NCBI RefSeq assembly: GCF_016908355.1
Contig: NZ_JAFBDT010000002.1
Span: 170,233 to 234,232 of the forward strand
Length of the DNA: 64,000 nt
Reading direction: 5' to 3'
DNA from: Fusibacter tunisiensis
Lineage (GTDB): Bacteria > Bacillota > Clostridia > Peptostreptococcales > Acidaminobacteraceae
Shown: positions 7,126-17,526 of the stretch, in pieces
Position numbering within the stretch: position 1 is the stretch's first letter
How the letters are laid out: each line of letters starts with the position of its first letter
Position numbers and translations under genes: made by a program
Notes under the pieces: model-generated
Databases searched by the model: none
What the model saw: the letters and a program-made list of their open reading frames with translations, nothing else
Told to the model about the DNA's origin: nothing

Positions 7126-8457
7126 TCACCTCATTTGCGATGTATTTGCAAATTTTGTGTATTTTCCAAGCCAAGCAAGATAAATTTTGCCGGTCTCACC
7201 GTTTCTTTGCTTGGCAATTATAACCTCTCCAATGCCTTTTAAGGATTCATCTACCGTATCTGGATTATAATACTCGTCCCTGTAAAGGAACATAACAATA
7301 TCCGCATCCTGCTCAATTGCGCCCGATTCTCTAAGGTCAGACAAAATGGGTCTGTGGTCAGCCCTAAGTTCAGAAGCCCGCGAAAGCTGGGAAAGGGCAA
7401 TTACAGGACAATTTAGTTCTCTTGCAATTTCTTTTAAAGACCTTGAAATGGTGGATATTTCTTGTTGTCTGTTCTCTACTTTTCCGCCACCTGACATCAA
7501 TTGAAGGTAGTCAATCATAATGACATCAAGTCCTTGATTCATTTTGAGCCGTCTACATTTACTTCTGATTTCAGCAACGGTTATACCCGGTGTATCGTCT
7601 ATAAATATTTTTGCTTCTGCCAGTTGCGAACTGCTCCTAGCCAATTTTATCCAATCGTCATCACTGATATTTCCCGTTCGAATATCCCCAATTGAAACCA
7701 AAGATTGTGCTGCTAAAAGTCTTTGTGCCAACTGGTCTGCCGCCATCTCAAGACTGAAGATGGCAACACTTTTATTTTCTTTTACAGCTGCATGTTGGCA
7801 GAGGTTAAGGGCAAAGGCTGTCTTTCCCATGGAGGGTCTTGCTGCCACTAGAACAAGATCAGACCGCTGGAGACCATTTGTTTTTTCATCCAGAGCATCA
7901 AAACCTGTTGGAATACCTGTTAAGGCAGATGGGTCGTCATGCAAGAGCACGATTCTATCATATGTGGTTTGAAGCACATCAGAAATCGCCTGAAATCCTT
8001 TTTTATTCCGATTTTGAGAGATTTCAAAAATGCCAGACTCTGCTTCTTCAATCAGATGTTCAGCATCAACGGACTCATACCCCTTTTCAGCAATCTCACT
8101 TGATGTTTTTATCAATCTTCTTAAGATGAATTTTTCGTGGATGATTTTCGCATGATTGGAGACATTTGCAATCAGTGTGCCAACATCTGAAAGTTCTGTT
8201 AGATATTCAAAACCTCCGACAGCGTCGAGCAACTGATTTTTTACCAAATCATCTGAGACAGTGATTAAATCCACTGTTTTCCCTTCTGAAAACAGCCGTT
8301 TTATAGTTCTAAATATTTCTCTATGGGCTTCATTGTAAAATTCTTCATCATAATGTATGATATCCATCACATCACCAATTAGGTCTCCATCCAAAAGAAG
8401 TGACCCTAAAACGTTCTGTTCAGCATTGATATCATGTGGCATGGTCTTCAGCATCAT
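7126..8457 (-). CDS. dnaB: replicative DNA helicase
   Basis: Hexameric 5'-3' helicase of the replication fork, about 443 aa. The N-terminal domain (MPHDINAEQNVLGSLLLDG, DnaG-contacting) is followed by a RecA-like domain with Walker A ARPSMGKTAFAL, Walker B VIMIDYLQLMSGG, and the QLSRASELRADHRPILSDLRESGAIEQDADIVMFLYRDEYY signature. The start is the ATG at 8457 or the adjacent one at 8454, after AAAGGGAAAG; a TTG at 8481 is possible but overlaps the preceding gene. In Bacillus dnaB-like helicase genes commonly follow rplI; here three unrelated genes lie between them. Confidence 0.96.
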   Translation of the reverse strand: MMLKTMPHDINAEQNVLGSLLLDGDLIGDVMDIIHYDEEFYNEAHREIFRTIKRLFSEGKTVDLITVSDDLVKNQLLDAVGGFEYLTELSDVGTLIANVSNHAKIIHEKFILRRLIKTSSEIAEKGYESVDAEHLIEEAESGIFEISQNRNKKGFQAISDVLQTTYDRIVLLHDDPSALTGIPTGFDALDEKTNGLQRSDLVLVAARPSMGKTAFALNLCQHAAVKENKSVAIFSLEMAADQLAQRLLAAQSLVSIGDIRTGNISDDDWIKLARSSSQLAEAKIFIDDTPGITVAEIRSKCRRLKMNQGLDVIMIDYLQLMSGGGKVENRQQEISTISRSLKEIARELNCPVIALSQLSRASELRADHRPILSDLRESGAIEQDADIVMFLYRDEYYNPDTVDESLKGIGEVIIAKQRNGETGKIYLAWLGKYTKFANTSQMR

Positions 8458-8482
8458 TATTACTTTCCCTTTCTCGTACAAT

Positions 8483-10762
8483 TTATCTTATTATATCATG
8501 ATTTTCATGTGGAATCTTATAGAGAATCAAGAACCAATACTTAAATATGCCTTTACGTTTTTTAAACATAAAAAGTTGCGTTTTTAGATGAGGCTTCACG
8601 GAATCAAGTGTCTCATCAAGCATTTCAGGCTTAACCCGGTCTTTTCGATCATAAAGGACTTTGAGCCAATTTTCAATAACTTCTGGAAAAACGTCTGAAA
8701 GTCTAAACAAGTGTTCAGGTGCTCTACCGACAGAATTGTCTCGATTTAACCGAATCAAATAAAGGAGGGTGTGGAGTCGTCGCGCTGCAAGTGTATGTTT
8801 ACTGCCACCTTTGTAGAAGGTATAAGGCACTTTTATAAGATATACTGAAGCAGCCAGCATCAGAGCGGCCAAAACCGCTAAACTAATTTTTACGGGCAAA
8901 GGCATGCTTGCTGTTTCACCAGGTCCTGCATAAACCGTTTCTATATCCGGTCTCCCCCCATCCCTTTCAATTAAAAATTGGCTCTCATCAACTGCTTCTG
9001 TACTGCCTGGTAAATCATTTTCAGGATCCCCTTCAGTGTAACTAGGCTCAAGCAGGTCAGATAGCCCAGGAGAATAATCTGTCTCAAGCGGCCCACTGTA
9101 AGGGGGTGTACTTTCAAAAATAACCCAGCCATACCCGTCTAAATAAAGTTCCGTCCAAGCATGGGCATCTGCTTCAGTGACTTTTGCCCGACCACTTCCC
9201 TTAACAAAAGCTTCTGTATCCACTCTAAAACCTTCTACATACCTGGCAGGAATCCTGTTGATCCGGGCCATTACAGTTAGAGCAGATGCAAAATAGGTGC
9301 AGTAGCCTTCCTGGGTCTCAAATAAAAAAGCACTGACAAAATCTTCGTTCGTCCTAAACGTTGGGACTGCCAGTTCATAGGTGTAATTGTCAATTAAAAA
9401 ACGTGTCATTGCCACCGCTTTTTCATAGTCCGTTTTCCCAAGCCGCCCTAAACTTTCAGCCAGTTCAAAGGTTCTTGAATCTATACCTTCAGGCAATTGC
9501 AAGTAGTCAGCATCCTCTGGAAATCCAAAATCCATTCCAGTAGCCGCGAAAGTATACGACTTTAAGTTCCGTGCCAATAATCCAGCTTTAAAGAAGCCTT
9601 CATTTTCTGTAGATGTAAAAATTTTCTCTGGATCAAGCGACGTTTCATAGGTGCCCATTGGCGCAATCAAGGTTGTTGTTTTTAGCAAATCCATTTCCAA
9701 AGTTCCATTTAATGTCTTGTGGTCACCTGTTTCCAACAGTTTTATGTTTTCAGGAGTGGCCCTGTAGTTTGCAAATCGATTTTTAAAGACCTGTTTCGGA
9801 TTTTGCCAATTTTTCCCTGTATAGATGGATTTAACATTGGTCTTTAGATATAGGGTCAGCGGCGCATTGTCAGCCATTGTCACCCAGAAAAGTGGATCTT
9901 CTCTATTCATTGGACCAACTGGTCCCCCAAGCGCATTGGGGTCATTTTGATAGGGTGTATTCCAAAGGGCGTAAATCCGCATGTTGTCTGTGTTATAATC
10001 TGTTCTAGCCCCCCAAACATTTGGAATCACAGCATCAAAACCACTTCGAATTGCATTATGAGGTGTCATTATATACAGTGCATTGGTGAAAAAAATCAAA
10101 AGAACACTCAGACTTAATCCATAAACATAAACTTTCCAAGTGGGATGGTGGGTCCCATCATAGGTTGAATGGGATTTGACAAAATACTCATGTACTTCCA
10201 TAATCAACATCGCAAATAGACCTGAAAAATAGGTCAGGTAAATGCCCCATGAAAAGGACACATAGCGATACCACATCACAATAAAGAAGAATAGTGGTCC
10301 AATCCATAGAATTTTTAAGGGTTTAAACCGAACCGTTACCATAAACGCTAAGGTAATGCCAGCAGAAACCGCTCCTGCAAAAATAAGTTCATAAGGTGTG
10401 TTTCCAGGCAAGTCTGTTCGATTCATAAGCCATTCTATATACCGAAGAAGATGCCCATAATCCAGTTGTGCCCTAAAGTCTATCAGCCAATTAAAAGGGT
10501 AGGCCACCTCCCGCCAGTCGGCGTAAAAAGATGCCCCTGCATCTGCAAGGTATGTTAACACAACAATTCCAGCAAGTCCTGCAAATAAATACAAGGCGTG
10601 TTTTCTATACCGTATCAAAACAAGGAGTCCGAGATAAGTACAGATAGAAACACTTAACAAGTTCAGTCCCGTTAAACCAAAGGGAATAAAATCTACAGCA
10701 ACCCAAAAAAGAGCCTGTACAATAAGCAATCCCGGGAGCCACTTATAAACATTACGACTCAT
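8483..10762 (-). CDS. membrane transglutaminase-like protein (TgpA type)
   Basis: A 759-aa protein with about six membrane segments in the first 230 residues, a large extracellular part, a transglutaminase-like core (about 450-580) and a late membrane helix (about 655-675) followed by a cytosolic tail resembling DUF4129. The catalytic triad candidates are the Cys of EGYCTYFAS (about 487) and the His of DAHAWTELY (about 534), with an acidic residue in GWVIFESTP. It overlaps DUF58 by 11 bases. MoxR-DUF58-transglutaminase trios are widespread, but their substrate is unsettled; cell-surface protein maturation is a reasonable guess. Confidence 0.9.
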   Translation of the reverse strand: MSRNVYKWLPGLLIVQALFWVAVDFIPFGLTGLNLLSVSICTYLGLLVLIRYRKHALYLFAGLAGIVVLTYLADAGASFYADWREVAYPFNWLIDFRAQLDYGHLLRYIEWLMNRTDLPGNTPYELIFAGAVSAGITLAFMVTVRFKPLKILWIGPLFFFIVMWYRYVSFSWGIYLTYFSGLFAMLIMEVHEYFVKSHSTYDGTHHPTWKVYVYGLSLSVLLIFFTNALYIMTPHNAIRSGFDAVIPNVWGARTDYNTDNMRIYALWNTPYQNDPNALGGPVGPMNREDPLFWVTMADNAPLTLYLKTNVKSIYTGKNWQNPKQVFKNRFANYRATPENIKLLETGDHKTLNGTLEMDLLKTTTLIAPMGTYETSLDPEKIFTSTENEGFFKAGLLARNLKSYTFAATGMDFGFPEDADYLQLPEGIDSRTFELAESLGRLGKTDYEKAVAMTRFLIDNYTYELAVPTFRTNEDFVSAFLFETQEGYCTYFASALTVMARINRIPARYVEGFRVDTEAFVKGSGRAKVTEADAHAWTELYLDGYGWVIFESTPPYSGPLETDYSPGLSDLLEPSYTEGDPENDLPGSTEAVDESQFLIERDGGRPDIETVYAGPGETASMPLPVKISLAVLAALMLAASVYLIKVPYTFYKGGSKHTLAARRLHTLLYLIRLNRDNSVGRAPEHLFRLSDVFPEVIENWLKVLYDRKDRVKPEMLDETLDSVKPHLKTQLFMFKKRKGIFKYWFLILYKIPHENHDIIR

Positions 10763-11915
10763 AAGCAGTCACCCCCAATATTTGATCTATATACTGAGCC
10801 TTAATGTAGCGCATGGGTGCTGTATTCCCAGAAAACGTAAACACCATAGTTGTGGCGCCAGGCCGATCGATTTGGGCTCTTAGTTGAGGGGTTACAAAAG
10901 GGGTAAGCATCACTAGATTTTCATCTTCAGATGTAGGCAACTTAAACTGAGACGTGAACACGTCAAAAGGCACCTCACTTACGGACTGAAATTGCGTCAA
11001 ACTTTCGAGTACTTTTGAAAAATCATTTTTAGAAGCTGTTTCCACTTGTGTTTGTTCCCCATCATTTAATACCATTCGAATTTGCATGCCTTCATCCAGT
11101 ATTGCTTTTACCAGTGACGCGGCAAATGAAACCAAGAGCTCTTCTTGATCATAAGAATAGCCATTCTCAAAGTGTCCCACGCTTCCATCCACTAATAAGA
11201 CAAGTTTACTGCTCACCGTTTGTTCAAATTCTTTGGTCAACAGGGTGTCTTTTTTAGCACTGAGTTTCCAGTGAATGTTCTTCATTTGGTCGCCTTGAGT
11301 ATAGGGCCGAATGTTCACAAGGTTTGTTCTGTCTTCAAGTGTCTTGCGATTGGATTTCAAAGTGCCGTACAAATCTTTTGGATGAAAGGCGGTCCCATTA
11401 ATCGAAACCACTCTAGGGTGTACGACAACATCAATTTCTTTGTCAAAAAAAACAGATCTTTGCTCCAGTAAAAGTGGATCAAACACAGATACAGAAACTT
11501 GACCTACCTTATAATACCCCCTGCGTTTGCATAAAATGTGTTTGGTAAAGTTGACTTGCGCTTGACTTCCAAAAAAGGCCATTTCTTTTAATTTTCCAGT
11601 AACGTTCATTTTATTGTCCAATTTAAACTCAATTAAACTATGAGCAATGGGAATCATACTGGTATTGGAAACCTTATATTCCACTTCCAGACGATCACCA
11701 GTTTCTATATTTTTCTCGCTGGTATAATACAGAACAAAAATATTCTTTTGATGGTGTTTCACCATTAAATAGGCGCCCACTCGAACTGTAATGAGTACAA
11801 GTGCAAAATAATAGATGGTTTTTGCACCCGACAAAATGGCAATTACACTAACCCCTGACAGTAAAATATGAAATGCTAGTTTGTATAATTTCGTCATAGG
11901 TCCACTCGCTTTCAC
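10752..11915 (-). CDS. DUF58 domain membrane protein
   Basis: A 387-aa protein with a pair of hydrophobic segments near the N-terminus (about 10-50), a beta-rich region, and the DUF58 signature RPYTQGDQMKNIHWKLSAKKDTLLTKEFE at about 203-231. A vWA-like portion follows (KLVLLVDGS). The GTG at 11915 overlaps the moxR stop by 4 bases; an in-frame ATG at 11897 is an alternative start. DUF58 proteins act with MoxR ATPases and transglutaminase-like proteins, exactly its neighbours here. Biochemical function is not established. Confidence 0.9.
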   Translation of the reverse strand: MKASGPMTKLYKLAFHILLSGVSVIAILSGAKTIYYFALVLITVRVGAYLMVKHHQKNIFVLYYTSEKNIETGDRLEVEYKVSNTSMIPIAHSLIEFKLDNKMNVTGKLKEMAFFGSQAQVNFTKHILCKRRGYYKVGQVSVSVFDPLLLEQRSVFFDKEIDVVVHPRVVSINGTAFHPKDLYGTLKSNRKTLEDRTNLVNIRPYTQGDQMKNIHWKLSAKKDTLLTKEFEQTVSSKLVLLVDGSVGHFENGYSYDQEELLVSFAASLVKAILDEGMQIRMVLNDGEQTQVETASKNDFSKVLESLTQFQSVSEVPFDVFTSQFKLPTSEDENLVMLTPFVTPQLRAQIDRPGATTMVFTFSGNTAPMRYIKAQYIDQILGVTAYES

Positions 11916-12829
11916 CGGGTTACCTTTGGAACTTCCACTGAATTTAATATGGATTCCAAGATTTCCCTAACATAAGTGCCCCTGTATTGAGCTTCCCCTT
12001 TTAAAATGATCCGATGGCCCACAACGGTTTCAAACAAGGTAGAGATATCACTTGGTATCACATACGCTCTTTGATTTAGAAGTGCCTTGGCTTTTGCGCC
12101 CTTGTAAAGGTGTACAGAAGCTCTAGGGCTTCCACCAAGCCTGATGTCCACATGCTCGCGAGTCGCTTTCATAAGAGAAACAATATAGGCTTTTAAGGCG
12201 GGGTCTACGAAAACATCATTCATTTTTGATTTCAACTCTAAAAAATCCGCCAATGTTACAACGGGACTTATTTCCATTGGCTTGTCTTTTTGGGATAGAA
12301 TTTCTAACTCTTCAGACTCTGTTGGATATCCAAGATTGACCCGCATCATAAACCGGTCAAGTTGAGCCTCCGGAAGTGGAAATGTGCCTTGAAGCTCAAT
12401 GGGATTTTCAGTTGCAATCACTAAAAAGGGCGGGGTCAAGCCATAAGTGGTGCCATCAATGGTCACTTGTAGTTCTTCCATTGCCTCCAACAAACTGGAT
12501 TGCGTCTTAGGAGACGTTCTGTTGATTTCGTCTGCAAGTAGAATGTTGGTAAAAAGTGGCCCTTTTTGAAAAACAAATTTCTGCGCATTTTTATCATATA
12601 TAGACACACCGATTAAGTCCGATGGCATTAAATCTGGTGTAAATTGGATTCTTGTAAAAGTACAGTTTAAGGCTTTTGCAAAAGATTTCGCAAGCGTTGT
12701 TTTGCCTAACCCTGGGAGGTCTTCTATTAAAACATGTCCTTCAGAAAGTAGTGCAATCATAATGGATTCAATTGCATGTGTTTTGCCCACAACTGTTTTC
12801 TTAATTTCTGTTTTTATTGAATTTAACAT
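11912..12829 (-). CDS. MoxR-family AAA+ ATPase
   Basis: A 305-aa MoxR/RavA-clade ATPase presumed to act as a chaperone assembling or remodelling the neighbouring DUF58 and transglutaminase membrane proteins. Walker A is LPGLGKTTLAKS (about 38-49), Walker B ILLADEINRTSPKTQSSLLEAMEE (about 95), and the sensor region IATENPIELQGTFPLPEAQLDRFMMR is diagnostic of the family. The ATG at 12829 follows GGAGATAGGGT. It opens a three-gene overlapping operon that then runs into dnaB. Confidence 0.94.
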   Translation of the reverse strand: MLNSIKTEIKKTVVGKTHAIESIMIALLSEGHVLIEDLPGLGKTTLAKSFAKALNCTFTRIQFTPDLMPSDLIGVSIYDKNAQKFVFQKGPLFTNILLADEINRTSPKTQSSLLEAMEELQVTIDGTTYGLTPPFLVIATENPIELQGTFPLPEAQLDRFMMRVNLGYPTESEELEILSQKDKPMEISPVVTLADFLELKSKMNDVFVDPALKAYIVSLMKATREHVDIRLGGSPRASVHLYKGAKAKALLNQRAYVIPSDISTLFETVVGHRIILKGEAQYRGTYVREILESILNSVEVPKVTR

Positions 12830-12869
12830 ACCCTATCTCCTCGTCTGATTATTCTGACTCTTTTTCTTT

Positions 12870-12917
12870 GAATAAAAGAAGATTAAAACTAGAATCCTCT
12901 AGAATATAATCTTCTTT
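12870..12917 (-). terminator. terminator after rplI
   Basis: The minus strand has an 11-bp perfect stem AAAGAAGATTA / TAATCTTCTTT around a 21-base loop, followed by TATT. The stem is AT-rich, so termination may be partial. Confidence 0.6.
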
Positions 12918-12923
12918 GTTCTT

Positions 12924-13370
12924 TTATGCTTCATGAACTTGTACACTAATGGTCGCACTCACTTTAGGATAAACTTTTATTTGTACTTTTGTCGTTCCTA
13001 AAGACCGGATGGGTTGATCTAAACCGATTTTCTTTTTATCAATATCCAAATTGTGCTCTTTCTTTAATGCTTCAGCAATGTCTTTACTTGTTATAGAGCC
13101 AAAAAGTCGGCCCCCTTCTCCTGCCTTTGTCTTAAACTGAACAGAAATCTGATTCAACCGTTCAGCAAGTGCTTTCGCTTCGTCCAAAGCTTCTTGCTGA
13201 CGTTTTTTTTGGGTTGCATTATGATGTTCCATTTCTTTTACATTGCCATCTGTTGCTTCTTTTGCAAGACCTCTTGGAATTAAGAAATTTCGGGCATGTC
13301 CATCACTGGCATTAAGAATATCCCCTTTTTTTCCTGTTCCTTTTACGTCTTTTAATAGTATGACCTTCAT
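12924..13370 (-). CDS. rplI: 50S ribosomal protein L9 (bL9)
   Basis: Full-length 148-aa bL9 that binds the L1-stalk side of the large subunit. The N-terminal domain shows [36 protein letters not shown], then the long connecting helix and a C-terminal domain with [16 protein letters not shown]. It overlaps the gdpP stop by 4 bases, preserving the yybS-gdpP-rplI order known from Bacillus. Confidence 0.98.
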   Translation of the reverse strand: MKVILLKDVKGTGKKGDILNASDGHARNFLIPRGLAKEATDGNVKEMEHHNATQKKRQQEALDEAKALAERLNQISVQFKTKAGEGGRLFGSITSKDIAEALKKEHNLDIDKKKIGLDQPIRSLGTTKVQIKVYPKVSATISVQVHEA

Positions 13371-15358
13371 TTTACGACTCCTTCCTCAAAATATTCATCA
13401 ATGGCGTGAATCAACTGTTCTTTAACAGTCATCACATCCGTTTCTTCAAATTGTGCACCCGCTACTTCAAGATGCCCGCCGCCACCAAGAGATTCTAAAA
13501 TCACTTGAACATTGACTTCACCTAGAGAACGGCCCGATATAATAACCATGCCATCTGTCTTTTGTGCAATTACAAAAGATGCATTAATGCCTCTTATGTT
13601 CAGCAAATCATCCGCTGCTTGGGCTGCAATAAGTTGAATGCTTTCGCTGGATATATCAGAAGTAGATATGGCAATACTCTCTCTATATCGAATTGCGGTT
13701 CCTACAATTGTGGCCTTGTCGATAAAGGTTTCCAAATCATCCTGAAACAGTTGGCGTACACGAATTGTATCCGCTCCTTGACGTCTTAAATAGGCAGCTG
13801 CATCAAATGTTCGGACACCCGTTTTAAGACTGAAATTTTTAGTATCCACTGTAATCCCTGCAAGCAAAGCATCTGCCTCTTCTTTTTCAATTTTAGGCTT
13901 GTTTTCCATGTATTGAATCAACTCAGCGATTAACTCAGAGGTGCTGGATGCATATGGCTCCAGATATTTAAGAACTGCTTTTTCAATAAACTCTGTACTC
14001 CGTCTATGGTGGTCAATTACAACAACATTGTCTGATTGTTCCACAAGTTCTGGACACTCTGTAAGAGACGGTTTATGGGTATCAACCACAACAACCAAGG
14101 TGTCGTCATCTAAAAGTTCAAGGGCTTTATCAGAATCAATAAAACGATAGAGTGAGTTATCTTTAAAATTCTCATGCACATTTAGTATCGCATCTGTCAC
14201 TGTGTTAAGTACAATATAAGCTTCTTTTCCGCGATTAATGACACTACGGTAAACACCTACAGCGGCTCCAAAGGAATCCATATCTGGCATTCGGTGGCCC
14301 ATAACAATAACGCGGGCACTTTCATCTACTAACGTCCTAAAACCATGCGCAATAACACGGGCTTTGACCCGATTTCTTTTTTCAACGGCTTTAGTTTTGC
14401 CCCCATAGAATTCAAAAGCATTCTTTTTTCTAAGAACCGCTTGATCGCCACCACGTCCAAGCGCCAGTTCTAATGAGGCATACGCATCTTCTTCAAGTTG
14501 TGCAGGGGTGGTGCCATTAATACCAATTCCAATACTTAAAGTCACTGGAATTTTATTGCCCGCATCAATTTCGCGCACTTCATCTACAATGGAAAACCGT
14601 TTCGCTTCCAAGTGTTCCAAGTACTTATGCTCAAAAATAACAAGGTATTTGTCATTTTGATATTTCTTGATCATACCATTCATGCGGGTTGCCCATAAAT
14701 TAATTTTCTTTTCAATTTCAGAGGTCACAAATGGAATTTTGTCTTCTTTCGTTTCGTTCATAACATCTTCATAATTGTCCACATTAATCATGGCAACCAC
14801 TGGCTTTTCATCTTCATACTTGGTCTTTAGGGTGGAATAGTCCGTTGTATCAAACCAATACAGCATAATTAAAAGCTCTGAATCTGAAGCCTCGTCAAGC
14901 GCAACCATGTTCGGATAGATGTCGTAGATTCGATCGCCGACTTTAATCCCCGATTGTCTTTCTTGATTCTGCAATTGATCCAGCTGAATGCCACCCACAA
15001 CAGCGCCAAGGCTTTTACCCATAATGCTTTTTTCTTCCAATAAGTCTGTAAACTTGGAGTTATACCAGTTGATTTTACCTTCAATGTCAACAACTACAAG
15101 TGGCACAGGTAAGTTAAATACTGCATATCGCGCTGCATTGTCAATGTGCATGGAATATTTTTCAATGTATTTGCGCCATTTTTTTGAGCGAGACCGATTG
15201 GAATACCAATTAAAGAATACAAGCCCCATAAGTAGGACCACACCAGCAAAACCAAGCAAAGCGTCATAATAAGCCACAACACCTACCAAAATTCCCATGA
15301 TGATTAAATAGATGTTCAATGGTTCCTTAAACGGGTTTCCCATTTTGTTGTTTCCCAT
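13367..15358 (-). CDS. gdpP: cyclic-di-AMP phosphodiesterase
   Basis: A 663-aa GdpP/YybT protein that hydrolyses c-di-AMP to pApA and so influences potassium and osmotic balance and wall stress. Two membrane helices (about 12-45), a PAS-like domain (about 75-135), a degenerate GGDEF domain (about 175-315, lacking the motif as is normal for the family) and a DHH/DHHA1 phosphoesterase are present. Metal-site motifs are [28 protein letters not shown] (about 448) and [13 protein letters not shown] (about 629). The ATG at 15358 follows AAAGGAG. Located between yybS and rplI as in Bacillus. Confidence 0.96.
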   Translation of the reverse strand: MGNNKMGNPFKEPLNIYLIIMGILVGVVAYYDALLGFAGVVLLMGLVFFNWYSNRSRSKKWRKYIEKYSMHIDNAARYAVFNLPVPLVVVDIEGKINWYNSKFTDLLEEKSIMGKSLGAVVGGIQLDQLQNQERQSGIKVGDRIYDIYPNMVALDEASDSELLIMLYWFDTTDYSTLKTKYEDEKPVVAMINVDNYEDVMNETKEDKIPFVTSEIEKKINLWATRMNGMIKKYQNDKYLVIFEHKYLEHLEAKRFSIVDEVREIDAGNKIPVTLSIGIGINGTTPAQLEEDAYASLELALGRGGDQAVLRKKNAFEFYGGKTKAVEKRNRVKARVIAHGFRTLVDESARVIVMGHRMPDMDSFGAAVGVYRSVINRGKEAYIVLNTVTDAILNVHENFKDNSLYRFIDSDKALELLDDDTLVVVVDTHKPSLTECPELVEQSDNVVVIDHHRRSTEFIEKAVLKYLEPYASSTSELIAELIQYMENKPKIEKEEADALLAGITVDTKNFSLKTGVRTFDAAAYLRRQGADTIRVRQLFQDDLETFIDKATIVGTAIRYRESIAISTSDISSESIQLIAAQAADDLLNIRGINASFVIAQKTDGMVIISGRSLGEVNVQVILESLGGGGHLEVAGAQFEETDVMTVKEQLIHAIDEYFEEGVVK

Positions 15359-15361
15359 AAG

Positions 15362-16321
15362 TTACTCCTTTGATACGCCGATTTTTCTAAAGTTAAACAG
15401 CACGTCCATAAATCCAAACAAAGCGACATATTGAAAGCCACCCATCAAGAAAAAAGCAGCCAACAGTATGCGCGAAGGAATTTTCCCGAAAAATTTAAGC
15501 AAGTAAAAATATAAAACTGCAAAGCCTTGAAATCCAAAGATCATCAAAAAAAGATACATAAAATTGGAAACCAAAAGTTCTGCGTCAATCCATCCCATAT
15601 TCCCAATAAAATACGCCAGAGCCACCATACCTGCACTACCGTATGCCAGGTGTCTTGGATAAGAAAACTCAGAAAAACGCCCCATTGGGTGGTAATTAAT
15701 CTTAATGCGTTTAAAAATCTGCTGTGCCATAGCCAAATTCACAAGTGCGTAAAACATGGAAAAAATAATTAAAATAGAGGGTAGGATTAAGCCCATTAGA
15801 TACAACATATCTTCCAAAATCTGCTGTGATTCTTCAAAGGTCTCTTCAGCACCATCCATTCCAAAACCCGTTAAGGTCTCACGCATTGTGTCTTGAAAAT
15901 CCATGGACATAGTAAAACTGTGCTCAATTTCTTCCATCAACGAAATGCCAGTTGTCCATTCCAGCAGAAAAAACAAAAGAAAAAAAGCAATTACAGCACC
16001 AATTCCACCTGCGAAAACAGCATGTAAAGGTTTTTGCCCCCGTTTGACCATAAGTCCAATGGGAAGGCCGACAGCAAGGGCAATAAGGGCCATACCAACA
16101 CCATATACAAGGGTCACCAAAGCACTTGAAATCAGACCAGCGACAAGTGCTGAAACAACAACATAAGAAACTTTATTCCGCGTTGTAAGCACAAGTGTAG
16201 AAAGTGGCAAAAACAAGGTCATAAGACCACCTAATATTGGAATGTAAAAAGCACCCACTATGAAAATAACGAGTATTGCCGAAAATAATCCTGCTTCAGT
16301 AATTTTATTTGTACGATTCAA
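15362..16321 (-). CDS. YybS-like DUF2232 multi-pass membrane protein
   Basis: A 319-aa integral membrane protein with roughly eight hydrophobic segments; a hydrophilic acidic stretch near 130-165 probably faces outward. It belongs to the DUF2232/YybS family that sits upstream of gdpP in many Firmicutes and distantly resembles ECF-transporter S components. A TTG start at 16321 is chosen because GGAGG lies about 9 bases upstream. The gdpP start follows 3 bases after its stop. Ligand unknown. Confidence 0.85.
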   Translation of the reverse strand: MNRTNKITEAGLFSAILVIFIVGAFYIPILGGLMTLFLPLSTLVLTTRNKVSYVVVSALVAGLISSALVTLVYGVGMALIALAVGLPIGLMVKRGQKPLHAVFAGGIGAVIAFFLLFFLLEWTTGISLMEEIEHSFTMSMDFQDTMRETLTGFGMDGAEETFEESQQILEDMLYLMGLILPSILIIFSMFYALVNLAMAQQIFKRIKINYHPMGRFSEFSYPRHLAYGSAGMVALAYFIGNMGWIDAELLVSNFMYLFLMIFGFQGFAVLYFYLLKFFGKIPSRILLAAFFLMGGFQYVALFGFMDVLFNFRKIGVSKE

Positions 16322-16400
16322 TGGGATATGCCTCCGTTTATTTTTCTAGTCTTATTAACGATTATACACTATTTAGCGACTCTTTTAAGCAGATGTTACA

Positions 16401-16446
16401 AAAAAAATAAAAACGCCTCAGGTAATAAAATTGACCCGGGCGTTCT
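16401..16446 (-). terminator. terminator after rpsR
   Basis: Minus-strand stem AACGCC..GGT / ACC..GGCGTT followed by TTTATTTTTTTT, shortly after the rpsR stop. It ends the rpsF-ssb-rpsR operon. Confidence 0.85.
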
Positions 16447-16450
16447 TTAA

Positions 16451-16672
16451 TTAATCGTTTACAAATGGTAAAAGTGCTACGATTCTAGCGCGTTTAACGG
16501 CACTTGTAACCATTCTTTGATGCTTGGCGCAGTTTCCAGTTACTCTTCTTGGAAGAATTTTGCCTCTTTCAGTAAGATATTTCTGCAATTTTTTTGTATC
16601 TTTGTAATCGATTGAATCGATTTTATCTTGACAAAAAGAACAACCTTTTCTTTTTCTACGTCTTTTGATCAT
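16451..16672 (-). CDS. rpsR: 30S ribosomal protein S18 (bS18)
   Basis: A 73-aa bS18 that pairs with bS6 on the platform of the small subunit. It carries CSFC near the N-terminus and a later Cys in GNCAKHQR, so it looks like a cysteine-containing, zinc-binding-type S18. Typical segments are [22 protein letters not shown] and [13 protein letters not shown]. The ATG at 16672 follows AAGGAGGG. Confidence 0.97.
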   Translation of the reverse strand: MIKRRRKRKGCSFCQDKIDSIDYKDTKKLQKYLTERGKILPRRVTGNCAKHQRMVTSAVKRARIVALLPFVND

Positions 16673-16690
16673 TGATTTTCCCTCCTTCTA

Positions 16691-17131
16691 TTAGAATGGA
16701 ACGTCATCATCGTCTTCAATGGATTGGAAATCGTCAAAATTCCCACTCCCAAAGCTGAAATCATCATTTTTCGGTGATGACTGCGATTTGTCTCCCCATT
16801 CGAGGAATTCAACTCGGTTGGCTAGGACATCTGTTGTATATCTCGTCTCTCCGGTATTTGTTTTATAACTTCCGGATTGAATCGATCCTTGGATCGCAAC
16901 CAGTTTGCCTTTTGCCAAATATTGAGAACAATTTTCTGCCTGTTTTCCCCAAACAACGATTCTCACAAAATCTGCAGTGGGTTTGCCTTGGCTTTCAAAT
17001 TCTTGTTTTTTTTCACGCGTTAGGCCTTTGTCAATTGCCATAGTGAAATTGGCAACAGCCATCCCGCTTCCGGGTACGAATCTTAATTCCGGGTCTCTTA
17101 CCAAACGTCCTATTAAAACTACACTATTCAT
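16691..17131 (-). CDS. ssb: single-stranded DNA-binding protein
   Basis: A 146-aa SSB. The N-terminal OB fold (MNSVVLIGRLVRDPELRFVPGSGMAVANFTMAID, then FVRIVVWGKQAENCSQYLAKGKLVAIQGSIQSGSY) is followed by a short Asp/Ser-rich linker and the acidic tip DDDDVPF that recruits partner proteins. Standard position between rpsF and rpsR. Confidence 0.98.
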   Translation of the reverse strand: MNSVVLIGRLVRDPELRFVPGSGMAVANFTMAIDKGLTREKKQEFESQGKPTADFVRIVVWGKQAENCSQYLAKGKLVAIQGSIQSGSYKTNTGETRYTTDVLANRVEFLEWGDKSQSSPKNDDFSFGSGNFDDFQSIEDDDDVPF

Positions 17132-17151
17132 GTTGAGCCCCCGCTTTCAAT

Positions 17152-17439
17152 CTACTTTTCTTCTAAATTTACGACGATGTAACGCATTACGTCGTCAGAA
17201 ATTCTGAAATTTCTTTCGAGTTCTTTTGGAAGTGATGGGTTCGCTTTGAAGTTTACAAGTACATAGTAACCTTCTCGAATCTTTTCGATTTCATAAGCGA
17301 GTCTTCTGTTTCCCCACTCTTCCACTTTTTCAACTTCGCCGTCAGCAGCAATAATGCCTTTGAATTTTTCAATGACTTCATTGCGCTTTTCTTCTTCAAG
17401 CGATGGTCTCAAAATAAAAAGCGTTTCATATTTTCTCAT
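17152..17439 (-). CDS. rpsF: 30S ribosomal protein S6 (bS6)
   Basis: A 95-aa bS6 with MRKYETLFILRPSLEEE, the WGNRRLAYEIEKIREGYYVLVNFKA core and ELERNFRISDDVMRYIVV. First gene of the rpsF-ssb-rpsR operon, behind a near-consensus promoter about 90 bases upstream. Confidence 0.98.
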   Translation of the reverse strand: MRKYETLFILRPSLEEEKRNEVIEKFKGIIAADGEVEKVEEWGNRRLAYEIEKIREGYYVLVNFKANPSLPKELERNFRISDDVMRYIVVNLEEK

Positions 17440-17526
17440 CTTTTACACCTCCCTATGGTCATAATGGCCCTCTAATTTTGTGAGAGCAGAGAAGTTATGG
17501 CAATTTGCCACACTTACAACATATGG

